Shown: one piece after another, positions 17,414 through 26,699 of the stretch | Layout of the letters: the number at the start of each line of letters is the position of its first letter | How positions within the stretch are numbered: position 1 is the first letter of the stretch | From: Cyanobacteria bacterium OH_PDB_230 | GTDB lineage: Bacteria; Cyanobacteriota; Vampirovibrionia; Gastranaerophilales; Gastranaerophilaceae | Direction: 5' to 3' | NCBI GenBank assembly: GCA_023421795.1 | Contig: JAEZSO010000002.1 | Location: 1,116,001 to 1,180,000, forward strand | Length of the DNA: 64,000 nucleotides | Notes under the pieces: generated by a model | The model's database searches: none | What the model was told of the DNA's origin: nothing | The model's input: the letters and a program-made list of their open reading frames with translations, nothing else | Position numbers and translations under genes: made by a program

Positions 17414-18913
17414 CTATTTACAGGCTAATCTGGAGGCTATGACTTCTCTGTTGCCTATCGTTTCAAGTTGATGGGCATAGTCTAATTGTTTGTAAGTTAA
17501 AAGTGCATCTTTATGGATGTGCTTTAACTTGCCAAGATTTTCTAATTGGCATTTCCCAAAGCAGTTTAAACTTCCGCCGATTTCCTCTAGTTCACCTATA
17601 TCGGTAACTTCTGAATTGTATAACCTCAAGTCGCCACCAATCTTTTTGATATTTGAAAGATGTTTGACTTTGCTATCGGTAAAATTAGCGTTACCTGTTA
17701 TTTCCGTAATATTCATAGTGTCTTCTAGTGTCGTAGATGCAAAATTAGCGTTTCCGTCGATTTTACCGATTTTAGAAATGAAGCTTTTTTCGCTCATTTT
17801 GTATTTTTTGAAATAATTCAGTTCTTCCGGATAACCGTCAAAGTGTGAGATTTCTAACAAACCGTTATCCATCATTTTGGGTTCTAGTCCATAATATTTC
17901 ATAACCCCAATATAGTCATGATTTTTGATAAGATGCCCTATGTCTTTAGAAACCTGCATGGCTTTTTTTGCTCTGTTGAGCTCTTTTGGAAGTTGGCTTT
18001 GTTGCGATATGCTGAAGTTATTGTCTTTTGCCATTTCTTCTAATACGGTCGCGTATTTGAAAGGCATATAAAAATCGTTCATTTTTCCTTGAACATCAAA
18101 AACCTGGCCGTTATGCATCCTTACGCCGAGTTTCGCTTCATTATTTTTCATGCAAAGATAGAAATCATCGCTTTGAATGGCAGTTCTTGCCTTGTAACCG
18201 TGTTTTGTACACCAGAAATCACTGCTTAGAGCCTTTAATCTTTTGACATTTTCATCATAGTTTTCAGGGGCATTAATTTTAGAAGGTATTTTAATCCAGA
18301 AAATATCATCTTTATCCGGGTCTAATCCTTGTTTTAGTTTTTCTTCCAAGATATAGGAAGCTTTTATGTTTTCTTTGTATTTTCTTATAAAATTGAAAGA
18401 GTAATTCTTATTAGCTTTTAGGTGCTGTTCGATTTCAGAAACTGTATCATCAAATACTTTTTCATTGTATTCTTCCGGCAGATCTTTTGAGTCATATGCC
18501 AGGTCGGAGATAAGACTTGAGAAAACGGCAAGGGATAGAGAAGGATTTTCTATGCACTTTTCATTTTTATTTGTTATTACCTGCTTCCATTCGCCGATAA
18601 TTCTGTCTTTGTCTTCTTTTACATATTCATCAGCAGTTTTACTGTCTAGTTTTTTGAGACTGAACATCTGCTCGAGTTTTTCATTTGCCCAATCGTTAAA
18701 ATCTTGTTTTGTTTTGAATTTTTCAATTGGTGCTTTGTATTGGTTTGCGCAGGCCAAGTCAAATTCATTGAGTTGGCTTTTTTTCATCCCAAAAGAAACA
18801 CAATCTCTGCTTAGAGGGGCTAAATTGTTTGATTGTGGGCGGAAAGGAACCGAACAATTCTTATCGTTTTTTATGTTTGTATTGTAGATGTTCTGTAAAA
18901 AGCTGATTTTCAT
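17414..18913 (-). CDS. SF-motif protein with C-terminal LRR-like repeats
   Basis: 499 residues. The first 45 are disordered and Asn/Ser-rich and contain VSFGM at 39-43. The middle is a helical region without recognised domains. Residues about 385-480 contain at least four imperfect repeats of about 21 residues built on I-x-x-I-x-G-x-x-x-F/L (GKIDGNANF, TEITGNANF, KKIGGDLRLYNS, EEIGGSLNCFG), which suggests an LRR-like or beta-solenoid surface. No classical signal peptide is visible. It may be an interaction protein. The N-terminal motif is shared with several other proteins in this window. Confidence 0.75.
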   Translation of the reverse strand: MKISFLQNIYNTNIKNDKNCSVPFRPQSNNLAPLSRDCVSFGMKKSQLNEFDLACANQYKAPIEKFKTKQDFNDWANEKLEQMFSLKKLDSKTADEYVKEDKDRIIGEWKQVITNKNEKCIENPSLSLAVFSSLISDLAYDSKDLPEEYNEKVFDDTVSEIEQHLKANKNYSFNFIRKYKENIKASYILEEKLKQGLDPDKDDIFWIKIPSKINAPENYDENVKRLKALSSDFWCTKHGYKARTAIQSDDFYLCMKNNEAKLGVRMHNGQVFDVQGKMNDFYMPFKYATVLEEMAKDNNFSISQQSQLPKELNRAKKAMQVSKDIGHLIKNHDYIGVMKYYGLEPKMMDNGLLEISHFDGYPEELNYFKKYKMSEKSFISKIGKIDGNANFASTTLEDTMNITEITGNANFTDSKVKHLSNIKKIGGDLRLYNSEVTDIGELEEIGGSLNCFGKCQLENLGKLKHIHKDALLTYKQLDYAHQLETIGNREVIASRLACK

Positions 18914-19101
18914 ATACTATAGAAATAAAAGCAGAAAAATAATTGCCTTATTATCTTCTATTGTTGCTAATTGTTAAATGTAGAGTAGTTATATATTTCG
19001 GCTACTTTTATATTAATTTCCCTGAATATTGAATTATTTTCTAATAAAAATTAAATACATCGAGCAATATATTATTTTTTTATTGATAGTAATCTTACAA
19101 A

Positions 19102-19554
19102 ATGAAAAAAATGAAGAACATAAATCTGGTTAAGAAATTTTTTTTATTTGCTTCTTTTCTCCTTTCTTTGAATTGTGCTTATGCCGTAAGTGATAAGGAA
19201 GCCTTGCTTGAGATAATAAGATCTGATACATTGGATGTTCAAAAAAGTCTCGTTAATAATTTGCAGAAATATAACCAGTGGTGGGCGTCACTCTCACAAA
19301 ATCAAAGAAAAATTGCTTATAAGGTTGATGCTATAGAAAGCCGCTATAAGCTTGCAAATGGAGGGATTCCTGTTCCAGCAAATTATGCAAATATATCTTA
19401 TGTCTGTCAACTGCTTAATATTAGAAATGCCAGAGATACTTCTGTTGTTGAAGAGAGAATGAAACAGCACCTTGCTGATTATGACGATACCCAAAATTTA
19501 GAAAGACTAAATCAGTCTTACGAAAAAGCTATAAAAAAGATTCAAGAAGATTAA
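19102..19554 (+). CDS. Small secreted protein, unknown
   Basis: 150 residues with a clear Sec signal peptide: a Lys-rich n-region, the hydrophobic core FFLFASFLLSLNC, and probable cleavage after AYA (near residue 29). Because a Cys (LNCAYA) lies near the end of the core, a lipoprotein is possible but less likely. The mature part is helical and charged, with a WW pair and a C-terminal Glu/Lys helix. I do not recognise a family. Confidence 0.75.
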   Translation: MKKMKNINLVKKFFLFASFLLSLNCAYAVSDKEALLEIIRSDTLDVQKSLVNNLQKYNQWWASLSQNQRKIAYKVDAIESRYKLANGGIPVPANYANISYVCQLLNIRNARDTSVVEERMKQHLADYDDTQNLERLNQSYEKAIKKIQED

Positions 19555-19618
19555 AAAATTTAAATGCTTGCCTTTAAAAAAATACTGATTTACAATTGCG
19601 TAAAAGAGGTTTGATATT

Positions 19619-20323
19619 ATGAAAGTTAATTGTTGCGGAGCAAGTACAGGATTAAATAAAAATAATTCTAATAAAATTAGTTCTAATTACACAAGTAAGA
19701 CAAACATTAGAAGCAGTGATTTGAATGTAAGGCAGCAACAAGTATCGTTTAAAGGGCTGGGTTCTCTTTTTCATAATCTGGTTGTGAATAAAAAAATTAT
19801 AAAACCAGAGTTCCCCGAAGAAGTCATTTCTCGTCTATGTAAAGAAGAATTTGGTTGCTATGCGCTAACCAAAAAAGGATTTATTCCCGTGACTCCTGCT
19901 GAATTCAAAAAAATTGATTCAAACACAGCATCTGAACTCTATATAAAAAATCCACCTTCAGTGTCAGAGCTAACTACCGGGGATTTAAAGGGTAATTTTG
20001 AGACTACAACATATAATTGCAGAAGAGGTATTTCACCTTATTCTCTTATAAGTTATATAGAACACGGATTTAATAAGATTACGACATTAGTTGATGATGG
20101 AATGCATGTTCTTACCATAAATAAAATGACAGATATTGAAAAAGGTAAACTCATAAAAAACATGGAAAAAACAGGTGTCCTTGATGAACAATCATATAAC
20201 ACTATTTATATGATGCCTGAGTATGTTCCTGAATATTGGTTTGAATTGACCCAAAAAATGATAGAAAAATCTCGCGCCAAGGGTATATCACTAGAGAAAG
20301 TTCAAATACCTACGATTAATTAA
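19619..20323 (+). CDS. SF-motif protein, unknown function
   Basis: 234 residues. Residues 1-41 are Asn/Ser/Lys-rich and probably disordered, then VSFKG at 42-46. The folded remainder (from about residue 60) has no recognised domain; it includes EEFGCYALTKKGFIPVTPAEF and a C-terminal amphipathic helix. The N-terminus has a Cys pair (MKVNCCGAS). No Sec signal is seen. The gene is convergent with the ABC-F gene with no gap. Confidence 0.7.
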   Translation: MKVNCCGASTGLNKNNSNKISSNYTSKTNIRSSDLNVRQQQVSFKGLGSLFHNLVVNKKIIKPEFPEEVISRLCKEEFGCYALTKKGFIPVTPAEFKKIDSNTASELYIKNPPSVSELTTGDLKGNFETTTYNCRRGISPYSLISYIEHGFNKITTLVDDGMHVLTINKMTDIEKGKLIKNMEKTGVLDEQSYNTIYMMPEYVPEYWFELTQKMIEKSRAKGISLEKVQIPTIN

Positions 20324-21955
20324 CTATTTTGTTTTGGTTAATTCCTTGTATAACTGTTCTTTTCTTTTCTGAATATCAGGGTTTACAATGTATTCGTCAT
20401 ATTTGTAGTGAGAATTTATCCAGCCGTTCGGTGAGATTTCAATAATTCTATCAGCAACTGTTTGTATGAACTGATGATCTTGAGATGTAAATAATACTGT
20501 CCCGCTAAAATCAATCAGAGCGTTGTTTAAAGATGTAATAGCTTCTAAATCCAAATGGTTAGTAGGTTCATCAAATATTAAAACATTAGTCTCTGCGACC
20601 ATCATTTTTGCAAACATGCAACGGACTTTTTCTCCACCTGATAAGACATTTGCGCTTTTTTCCGAGTCTGTTCCGGAGAAAAGCATTCTGCCCAGATAAC
20701 CTCTCAAGAAGCTGATATGTTGATCCGGAGAATATTGCGCTAACCATTCTATAAGGTTGATATTTGTATCAAAGTACTTGTTGTTGTCTTTTGGGAAATA
20801 AGAATGTGTTGCAGTAACGCCCCATTTGCATTCCCCGCTGTCAGGTTCTACTTCACCTGCTAGTATCTGGAACAAGGTGGTAATAATCAAAGGATCTTTT
20901 GCAATAAATGCAATCTTTTCGCCTTGGTATACTTCAAAATTTAAATTTTTGAAAAGAGGGTTGCCGTCTATTGATTTGTTCAATTCTTTTATGTGAAGAA
21001 CGTCTTTGCCTGGTATTTTAACGTAGTTAAATCTTATTCTCGGATACTGTCTGGTTGAAGGTTTTATGTCTTCAAGAGTAAGTTTATCCAATATGTTTTT
21101 TCTTGAGGTTGCTTGTTTTGCTTTTGATGCGTTGGCGCTGAATCTTGCTATGAAAGCTTTTAATTCTTCCATTTTTTCTTCAGTTTTTCTGTTTTGTTCT
21201 TCTTTTTGTTTTTGGATTAATTGGCTTGCCTGAGTCCAGAATGAATAGTTTCCTGGGTAAATTTGAATGTTTCCATAATCAATATCTGCAATGTGAGTAC
21301 AAACTCTATCTAAAAATTTTCTGTCGTGCGATACAACAATGACTGTGTTTGGGAAATCTATTAGGAACTCTTCAAGCCAAACGATTGTATTGATGTCAAG
21401 GTGGTTTGTAGGCTCGTCCAGAAGCAATATGTCAGGATTGCCAAATAGTGCCTGAGCCAAAAGTACCCTAACTTTCTCGCTGCCGGCTAGTTCGCTCATT
21501 AAACAATAATGAAGCTCGTTGCTGATACCAAGGTTGTTCAACATGGTTGCTGCCATTGATTCAGCTTGCCAGCCGTCAAGTTCAGCGAATTCTGTTTCTA
21601 GGTCAGCAACTCTCAAGCCATCAGCGTCGTTGAAGTCAGGCTTGCAATATAAGGCATCTTTTTCCTTCATTATGTCATAAAGTCTTTTGTGCCCCATTAT
21701 TACGGTATCTATAACGTTATATTCATCAAATTCAAAGTGATTTTGTTTTAATACTGCAATCCTCTGTCCTTTTTGAATATGCACTTCTCCTGAGCTGGAA
21801 TCAATTTCGCCTGATAGTACTTTTAAAAAAGTACTTTTCCCTGAACCATTTGCTCCAATTAGTCCATAGCAATTTCCTGGCGAAAATTTTACGCTTACAT
21901 TTTCAAATAGTGTTTGACTTCCAAATTTTACGGCGAGTTTGTTTGTTGTTATCAT
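20324..21955 (-). CDS. ABC-F family ATPase (YbiT/YkpA-like)
   Basis: Soluble duplicated ABC protein without membrane domains; such proteins act on the ribosome. NBD1 has Walker A GANGSGKST near residue 34, a signature-like LAGSEKVR and Walker B LLLDEPTNHLD. The inter-domain linker is basic and helical (about 245-300). NBD2 has LSGGEKVR and LIFDEPTNHLD, but its Walker A position reads FIAKDPLIITTLF, lacking GxxGxGKS/T. This degenerate second P-loop is, to my knowledge, common in the YbiT/YkpA subgroup. A role in translation is more likely than transport. Confidence 0.9.
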   Translation of the reverse strand: MITTNKLAVKFGSQTLFENVSVKFSPGNCYGLIGANGSGKSTFLKVLSGEIDSSSGEVHIQKGQRIAVLKQNHFEFDEYNVIDTVIMGHKRLYDIMKEKDALYCKPDFNDADGLRVADLETEFAELDGWQAESMAATMLNNLGISNELHYCLMSELAGSEKVRVLLAQALFGNPDILLLDEPTNHLDINTIVWLEEFLIDFPNTVIVVSHDRKFLDRVCTHIADIDYGNIQIYPGNYSFWTQASQLIQKQKEEQNRKTEEKMEELKAFIARFSANASKAKQATSRKNILDKLTLEDIKPSTRQYPRIRFNYVKIPGKDVLHIKELNKSIDGNPLFKNLNFEVYQGEKIAFIAKDPLIITTLFQILAGEVEPDSGECKWGVTATHSYFPKDNNKYFDTNINLIEWLAQYSPDQHISFLRGYLGRMLFSGTDSEKSANVLSGGEKVRCMFAKMMVAETNVLIFDEPTNHLDLEAITSLNNALIDFSGTVLFTSQDHQFIQTVADRIIEISPNGWINSHYKYDEYIVNPDIQKRKEQLYKELTKTK

Positions 21956-22141
21956 GTTTCTTCTTAATCCAAGTCTGTGTAATAAAATCTATGTAGTTTA
22001 AATCATACAATAAAAACTTTTAAATATACAATTTCTTAGCTCTTTGGCTTAACAAAATATATTTTATTAACATTTTTTCTAATTCCCCCGATTGAATCAT
22101 TTTGATATAATGAATTGATTAATTTAATTTATCTGTGGAAA

Positions 22142-22777
22142 ATGTTAGAAAATATTATTTATTTAAGTATCGTCTTTATGGGATTCTTTTCAATAATGAA
22201 TCCTATGGCAGGCATTTCAATCTTCTTGACGCTGACCTGTGGAGAGAGCAGCGAAGATACAAAAAAAATTGCTTTCCAGGCAACACTTACAGCGTTTTTG
22301 ATAGTATTCGTTTTCGCTGTTGCAGGACATTTAGTGTTAGATTTCTTCAGGGTAAGCTATACCGCCTTGAGGTTAACAGGTGGCTTTCTTGTAGGAGTGA
22401 TAGGTTATGATATGCTTCACGGGAAACAGTCTGCCGTAAGCCAGCCATATAAAGAAACCATCCAAAAAACACTTGAGGAGGAAGGATCTTATGCTGTTAC
22501 GCCTCTAGGGATACCTTTGTTGGCAGGTCCTGGTGTTATAATTACCGCGATGAACTTTTCTGCAGGCGGATTGATAAAAATGTTCACGACAATAATCGCA
22601 TTCGGGATACTTTGCATAATTACCTATTATGTTTTTGTCTCAGGCCAGAAAATAAAACAGTTTATAGGAATAAACGCATTAAAAGTCATTACCAAAATGA
22701 TGGGGCTCATACTTGTTGTTATCGGCATGCAAATGCTAATCGACGGGGTTTACAATGCAGTTAGAGAATTTCACTAG
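22142..22777 (+). CDS. MarC-family (UPF0056) integral membrane protein
   Basis: Six-TM inner-membrane protein of the MarC/SnatA family. Typical features are the N-terminal FMGFFSIMNPMAGISIFL, the RLTGGFLVGVIGYDML segment and AVTPLGIPLLAGPGVI. Family members have been linked to amino-acid efflux in some organisms, but the function is not generally established. I prefer the ATG at 22142 over the TTG at 22115, which would add ten poorly supported residues. It is convergent with the next gene with a four-base overlap. Confidence 0.88.
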   Translation: MLENIIYLSIVFMGFFSIMNPMAGISIFLTLTCGESSEDTKKIAFQATLTAFLIVFVFAVAGHLVLDFFRVSYTALRLTGGFLVGVIGYDMLHGKQSAVSQPYKETIQKTLEEEGSYAVTPLGIPLLAGPGVIITAMNFSAGGLIKMFTTIIAFGILCIITYYVFVSGQKIKQFIGINALKVITKMMGLILVVIGMQMLIDGVYNAVREFH

Positions 22778-23238
22778 GCACTGATTTTTTCTTTTAGTAT
22801 TTCCTCTACGTTCATTTTTTCATCAAACTTTTCTTGAATTTCTGAAAGCTGTTTTTCAATGTTAAAAATGATTGTTCTCTTAGATTTGTTTTCTGTAATA
22901 CCTTTGGCGATTTCTTCGTATACGATATAAGAGTTTAGCTGCATGAACGTTTTTATGTCTTTAATCTGACCTGTTGCTTGCAATAAACTTTCTCCTTTAG
23001 ATAAGGAATATTTCAAAATATTATCTATGATAAATTTATTTTCTCTGAATGAAGACAAAGAACTTTCATTGATTAAAGAGTTTAATAATACACAGCAGTG
23101 TGTTTGAATTGTATTTGAAAGGTGTTTCCTTTTTATCCAAGGGATATTTTTGGATAGTTGATTATTCTTTTTTTCTAGTTTTTTTTCTGTATATTTTATC
23201 AATAAATAGTTCTTCAGGTTTCTTTTTAAATTTTGCAT
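22774..23238 (-). CDS. Helical cytoplasmic protein, unknown
   Basis: 154 residues, Lys/Glu/Asn-rich and almost wholly helical, with a basic N-terminus and a coiled-coil-like C-terminus (IEKQLSEIQEKFDEKM). The ATG at 23238 is preceded by AAAAGG eight bases away; the TTG at 23262 lacks a site. No family recognised. It overlaps the end of the marC-like gene by four bases on the opposite strand. Confidence 0.65.
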   Translation of the reverse strand: MQNLKRNLKNYLLIKYTEKKLEKKNNQLSKNIPWIKRKHLSNTIQTHCCVLLNSLINESSLSSFRENKFIIDNILKYSLSKGESLLQATGQIKDIKTFMQLNSYIVYEEIAKGITENKSKRTIIFNIEKQLSEIQEKFDEKMNVEEILKEKISA

Positions 23239-23446
23239 TCTTCTTACCTTTTCTTTTATCAATTTTATCGTTACACAAAGGAGTTTTCACTGCTTACACC
23301 ATTTGTAGGGTTTTCTGAAGAGTTAAAACATCAAAAATTTTAATAGTAAAGTAACCTAATCCTCTAATGTTTTGAATGAATTACTATGTTAACTTAAACT
23401 GACCTGTTAGGAGTCAAAATCCAAATATTCAAATAGGAGAAAGAAC

Positions 23447-23881
23447 ATGAAATGCAAAGATATTATGTCCAAAAATTTAAAAATGTGCCGATCAACCTGC
23501 AGTGCAAGTGATGCTGCACAGATTATGAAAGAAATAAATTCCGGAGTAGTACCTGTTGTTGACGAGAACAACCATATTGTAGGAATTCTTACAGACAGAG
23601 ATATTACGCTTAACACGGCGGCTTTATATAAAGATCCTTCAAAAACAAAAGTTCAGGATATTATGTCAAAGTCAGTTATAACAGTTCACCCCAATGACAA
23701 TATAGATAAAGCTATAGCCAAAATGAAGAGAAACAGGGTAAGAAGAATACCCGTTGTAGACGAAAATAAGAGCGTTGTGGGGATTATATCGCTTGGAGAT
23801 GTCGCCATTCTTAAACAAGAAAGACGAGAAACCAGTGAAGCCTTGGAAAAAATTTCTGAACCTACATTAAGTTCAAAATAA
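23447..23881 (+). CDS. Tandem CBS-domain protein
   Basis: 144 residues made of two CBS domains (about 7-60 and 70-125), each with the pattern D-I-M-S then VVPVVDENNHIVGILTDRD or RIPVVDENKSVVGIISLGD. Such stand-alone CBS pairs bind adenylyl nucleotides and regulate partner proteins. A good ribosome site (AGGAGA) precedes the ATG. It is a single-gene transcript with its own hairpin downstream. The target is unknown. Confidence 0.9.
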   Translation: MKCKDIMSKNLKMCRSTCSASDAAQIMKEINSGVVPVVDENNHIVGILTDRDITLNTAALYKDPSKTKVQDIMSKSVITVHPNDNIDKAIAKMKRNRVRRIPVVDENKSVVGIISLGDVAILKQERRETSEALEKISEPTLSSK

Positions 23882-23906
23882 TTCTTGCAACGCACTAATT
23901 TGTTCG

Positions 23907-23947
23907 CAAGCACTAATACTGTTGTTAAATGGTGTTAGTGCTTGTTT
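23907..23947. terminator. Long hairpin downstream of the CBS gene
   Basis: CAAGCACTAATAC (23907-23919) pairs with GTGTTAGTGCTTG (23932-23944), a 13-bp stem with one wobble, followed by TTTCT. The T-run is short; it may serve the CBS gene and the convergent nitroreductase gene. Confidence 0.6.
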
Positions 23948-23971
23948 CTAATAAAAGAATCCGTTAAAAGC

Positions 23972-24532
23972 TTATTTTATATAGTTTACTGTATTTTCAC
24001 GTCTTGGTAATGGCTTTGGGTCAGGATATTTTTTGTAGCCCAATGTGATTGCGTAATAAGGTTCATATCCTTCAGGTATTTGAAGTTTTGTTGTGTATTC
24101 TGCGCCTTTTTCGCTCATAAATAAATAAGTAATTAACCCAACCCAGCAAGTACCAATTCCTAGTGATTCTGCTGCAATTAACATGTTTTCAGTGGCTGCA
24201 GCACAGTCTGTTTGAGGGACCAATTCCTCTTTTTCGCCTGAAATAATTATCGTCGTAGTTGCGTTAAAAAATATATTATAGTTTTCGTTTTTCGCATAAG
24301 CTTGGAATTTTTCGCTATCGCAATTTAAAAGGATTTTTTTTGTTTCATCGTTTATTTCATTCATCAAATCTTTATTTTGCACAACAGTAAAGTGCCAAGG
24401 TTGCATATTGCATCCACTTGGAGAATATAGCCCTGCTTGCAAAATCTGGTCCAAATCCTCTTGTTTTATTTGTTCATCAGAATAAACCCTAACGCTTCTT
24501 CTGTTTAAAATCGCATTTATAACTTCATTCAT
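23972..24532 (-). CDS. Nitroreductase-family flavoprotein (second copy)
   Basis: 186-residue FMN oxidoreductase. NRRSVRVYSDEQI carries the FMN-phosphate RxSxR-like motif, SPSGCNMQPWHFTVV is the conserved loop, and ENMLIAAESLGIGTCWVG and ITLGYKKYPDPKP are C-terminal signatures. It differs clearly from the copy at 9377. The physiological substrate is unknown. Confidence 0.9.
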   Translation of the reverse strand: MNEVINAILNRRSVRVYSDEQIKQEDLDQILQAGLYSPSGCNMQPWHFTVVQNKDLMNEINDETKKILLNCDSEKFQAYAKNENYNIFFNATTTIIISGEKEELVPQTDCAAATENMLIAAESLGIGTCWVGLITYLFMSEKGAEYTTKLQIPEGYEPYYAITLGYKKYPDPKPLPRRENTVNYIK

Positions 24533-24714
24533 AATTACCCCCTCTTTTTTTCTATAATATATATAAATATAGAATAAAACAATAATCCATATTGAAGATA
24601 ATCAATTGCCAATTGTTTATGCTAGCCGCAATTTTTGTAAATTTTGTTTATGAAGTGACAAAATTTTATATTCAGTATATTTATAAAAAACGAGATAGTT
24701 AAAAAGGAAAAAGG

Positions 24715-24984
24715 ATGCGTACACACGGCCTAAACATTATGACGGCAAAAGCTAAAGCAACAAATTTTAAAGGAACATTTGTAGTTAACGATAAAAGAGT
24801 AATAAAAGGTTCAGAAGACTATAAACCATATTTTGCGGAAAAGTTTGATAGAGTTGTCGGAACCTATGACTCTAAAATTAATGAAGACAGCGTTGTTTTG
24901 AAATCATTATCTGAAAACGACACCTTAGTGTTTCTTCAATTAAAGCAACTCGGAGTCAAGTTCAAGTCAATGATTAATCAATAA
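24715..24984 (+). CDS. Small SF-type motif protein
   Basis: 89 residues beginning MRTHGLNIMTAKAKATNFKG, so NFKG lies at 17-20, a shorter version of the N-terminal motif in neighbouring proteins. The rest looks like a small alpha/beta protein (GTFVVNDKRVIKGSEDY, then LVFLQLKQLGVKFKSM). The ATG has A-rich AAAGGA upstream. There is no recognised family. Confidence 0.6.
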   Translation: MRTHGLNIMTAKAKATNFKGTFVVNDKRVIKGSEDYKPYFAEKFDRVVGTYDSKINEDSVVLKSLSENDTLVFLQLKQLGVKFKSMINQ

Positions 24985-25131
24985 AGCGACAAATATTACA
25001 AAAAGTCCAGACATCTAATTTGTTATTTTAATCCATTTTGTGTTAAAACATGTTAATTGTTGGTAATTAATCTAACAATTATCTTATTTAGCAATTTTTA
25101 TAATATACATAAAAAAGAAAAAGGATTAAAA

Positions 25132-25560
25132 ATGGAAGTCAATAATACTACGAATACTCAAAAACCTGTAACTGAAAAGAAAATTATTTCTGAAAATGTA
25201 AAAAAATCTGCCAGAATAGGTGGTGTAGTTGGGTTAGCCGCTGGTGGAGCTGTCCAAGGTCTTGGCTATAATCTCTTACGAGGTGCAAACCCTGGGGACA
25301 AAGATACTTTTGTTAAGAAGGCTTTAGAAAAATGCTCGGACTTATTGAAATCAGAAGATGCAGTAAAAACAGCTAAAGAAACACTCGAATCACAATTCGA
25401 GAGATTAACAAAAGAATTTGCTAAAACTAAAAAGGATTTTATTAAGAAAATTCCTAAAAATGCAGTCACGATTGCCATTCCATTCATATTGATAGGAGCA
25501 GGTATCGGTCTTCTTGTAGACTTGGCAAAAAAACAAAAAGAAAAACAAATAAAACAATAA
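25132..25560 (+). CDS. Small protein with two Gly-rich membrane segments
   Basis: 142 residues from the ATG at 25132, which is preceded by AAAAAGGATT; the upstream frame to 25057 has no ribosome site. The N-terminus is polar, then a Gly/Ala segment (GGVVGLAAGGAVQGLGYNLL), a charged helix of about 60 residues, and a C-terminal hydrophobic segment (AIPFILIGAGIGLLVDL) with a Lys-rich tail. It is probably a membrane protein with its central helix on one side. No family recognised. A strong terminator follows. Confidence 0.7.
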   Translation: MEVNNTTNTQKPVTEKKIISENVKKSARIGGVVGLAAGGAVQGLGYNLLRGANPGDKDTFVKKALEKCSDLLKSEDAVKTAKETLESQFERLTKEFAKTKKDFIKKIPKNAVTIAIPFILIGAGIGLLVDLAKKQKEKQIKQ

Positions 25561-25584
25561 TAAATTAAAAACATTTAGCTATAT

Positions 25585-25620
25585 AAAAAGGTTTTGGACT
25601 GATTCCAAAACCTTTTTTAT
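25585..25620 (+). terminator. Rho-independent terminator
   Basis: AAAAAGGTTTTGG (25585-25597) pairs with CCAAAACCTTTTT (25605-25617), then T residues. Confidence 0.92.
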
Positions 25621-25622
25621 TT

Positions 25623-25638
25623 GCGCGCCTGAAGAGAT
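25623..25638 (-). repeat. Diverged tRNA-Arg 3'-end fragment
   Basis: GCGCGCCTGAAGAGAT matches the plus-strand image of the tRNA-Arg 3' end (GCGCGCCTGGAGAGAT at 27642) with one mismatch. It may be the distal attachment-site relic of an islet ending at the tRNA near 27.8 kb. Confidence 0.45.
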
Positions 25639-25914
25639 GCATCAATTCGCCTGCCATAGCAAGTGAGTTTCAGTTTTTGAAACCTAACTCGTTCAACACT
25701 TTTGCAAAAACCGCCCACCTATCATCAACTTTCAGTTGAGTATGTATTTAATTATCTATTGGTGCTCTTGTAGTGTCCTTGTCGTACCACTTTGTACTTC
25801 CCAGCCAAAAGGTCATAGTTCTAATTAAATTCTATTAAATTTTTTATCGGTATGCCAAGCAAATTATTTTTCGTTTTTACTTTATTCTAATGTGTAAAAT
25901 TTAGGAAAATATTA
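25639..25914. other. Gene-free stretch with small hairpins
   Basis: No coding potential on either strand. It holds several short inverted repeats (GTTTC/GAAAC near 25670, CAACT/AGTTG near 25730, GTAC/GTAC near 25785) and is less AT-rich than its surroundings. I could not identify an RNA family. A ribosome site for the gene at 25915 is in the last 15 bases (AGGAAA). Confidence 0.3.
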
Positions 25915-26607
25915 TTGAAAATCTCGAATAATTATTCAATAAATACTCCTTGTTATGGTCAGAAAAAACCATTAGTTCATAATGGTTCAAAAACTGTATC
26001 GCTCACTTCAGCAAATATTATGCCTTCATATAAGTCTGTGAAGGCAAAATTCCTTCCTGTATCATTCGGTGCTTTTAAAAAAATCGGGACTGTAGAAATT
26101 ACCGATAGAAAAACAAATAAATTAGTAACTGTTGATTTAAAATCCGAAGATTTTGGTGATTATACAATGTTTAAATTGTTTTCTAAAGGACAAGAACTTG
26201 GATTTATAGATATAATATCTTCTTGTTCAAAGAATTCTAGCAATAATTCGGAATCTCTTGCAAAAAACTCTACTACAATTGTTCATCTCCGTTCTTATAA
26301 AGGGAATGAATATTCCGGTATCGGGACCGCCTTAATGAAGGCTGCAATAAATAAAGCAATAAAAAATAATTGTGCAGATGAGATTTCTCTTTATGCTGAA
26401 ACTGGCTATCAATATGCTTTTTCTCCCTATCGAAGTAATGAATCCCCTATTCCTTTTTATTATAAATTAGGATTTGAAGCAACGGACTTAAAAACAGATG
26501 AAAAAATTAGGAATTTAATTGCAAGAGAACGCTATGATTTATTACCCTCAATGGTATTTTTAAAGCTGTCAGATGAAGAACTGAAAAAATATAAAAATGG
26601 TTTATAA
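25915..26607 (+). CDS. GNAT-like acetyltransferase with SF-motif N-terminus
   Basis: 230 residues from a TTG start with AGGAAA upstream. Residues 1-48 are disordered (MKISNNYSINTPCYGQKK) and end in VSFGA at 49-53. The remainder resembles a GNAT domain: YSGIGTALMKAAINKAIK fits the acetyl-CoA pyrophosphate loop and helix, and PIPFYYKLGFEATD is the typical C-terminal beta-bulge segment. The substrate is unknown. It sits between two tRNA-Arg 3' fragments together with the DUF2971 gene, so it may be islet cargo. Confidence 0.7.
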   Translation: MKISNNYSINTPCYGQKKPLVHNGSKTVSLTSANIMPSYKSVKAKFLPVSFGAFKKIGTVEITDRKTNKLVTVDLKSEDFGDYTMFKLFSKGQELGFIDIISSCSKNSSNNSESLAKNSTTIVHLRSYKGNEYSGIGTALMKAAINKAIKNNCADEISLYAETGYQYAFSPYRSNESPIPFYYKLGFEATDLKTDEKIRNLIARERYDLLPSMVFLKLSDEELKKYKNGL

Positions 26608-26699
26608 AGAACCAACTTTTTGACGAGAAATTTATATCCACCAGGGAGTTTTAAGAAGCGGATTGAGACCGGGTCACCCCGTTAGTTAATATAAAAGAA

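Noticed and set aside
20324..21955. ABC-F second P-loop degenerate, as a sign of decay
   Set aside because: The missing GxxGxGKS/T in NBD2 is, to my knowledge, common in the YbiT/YkpA subgroup, so it is not evidence of damage.
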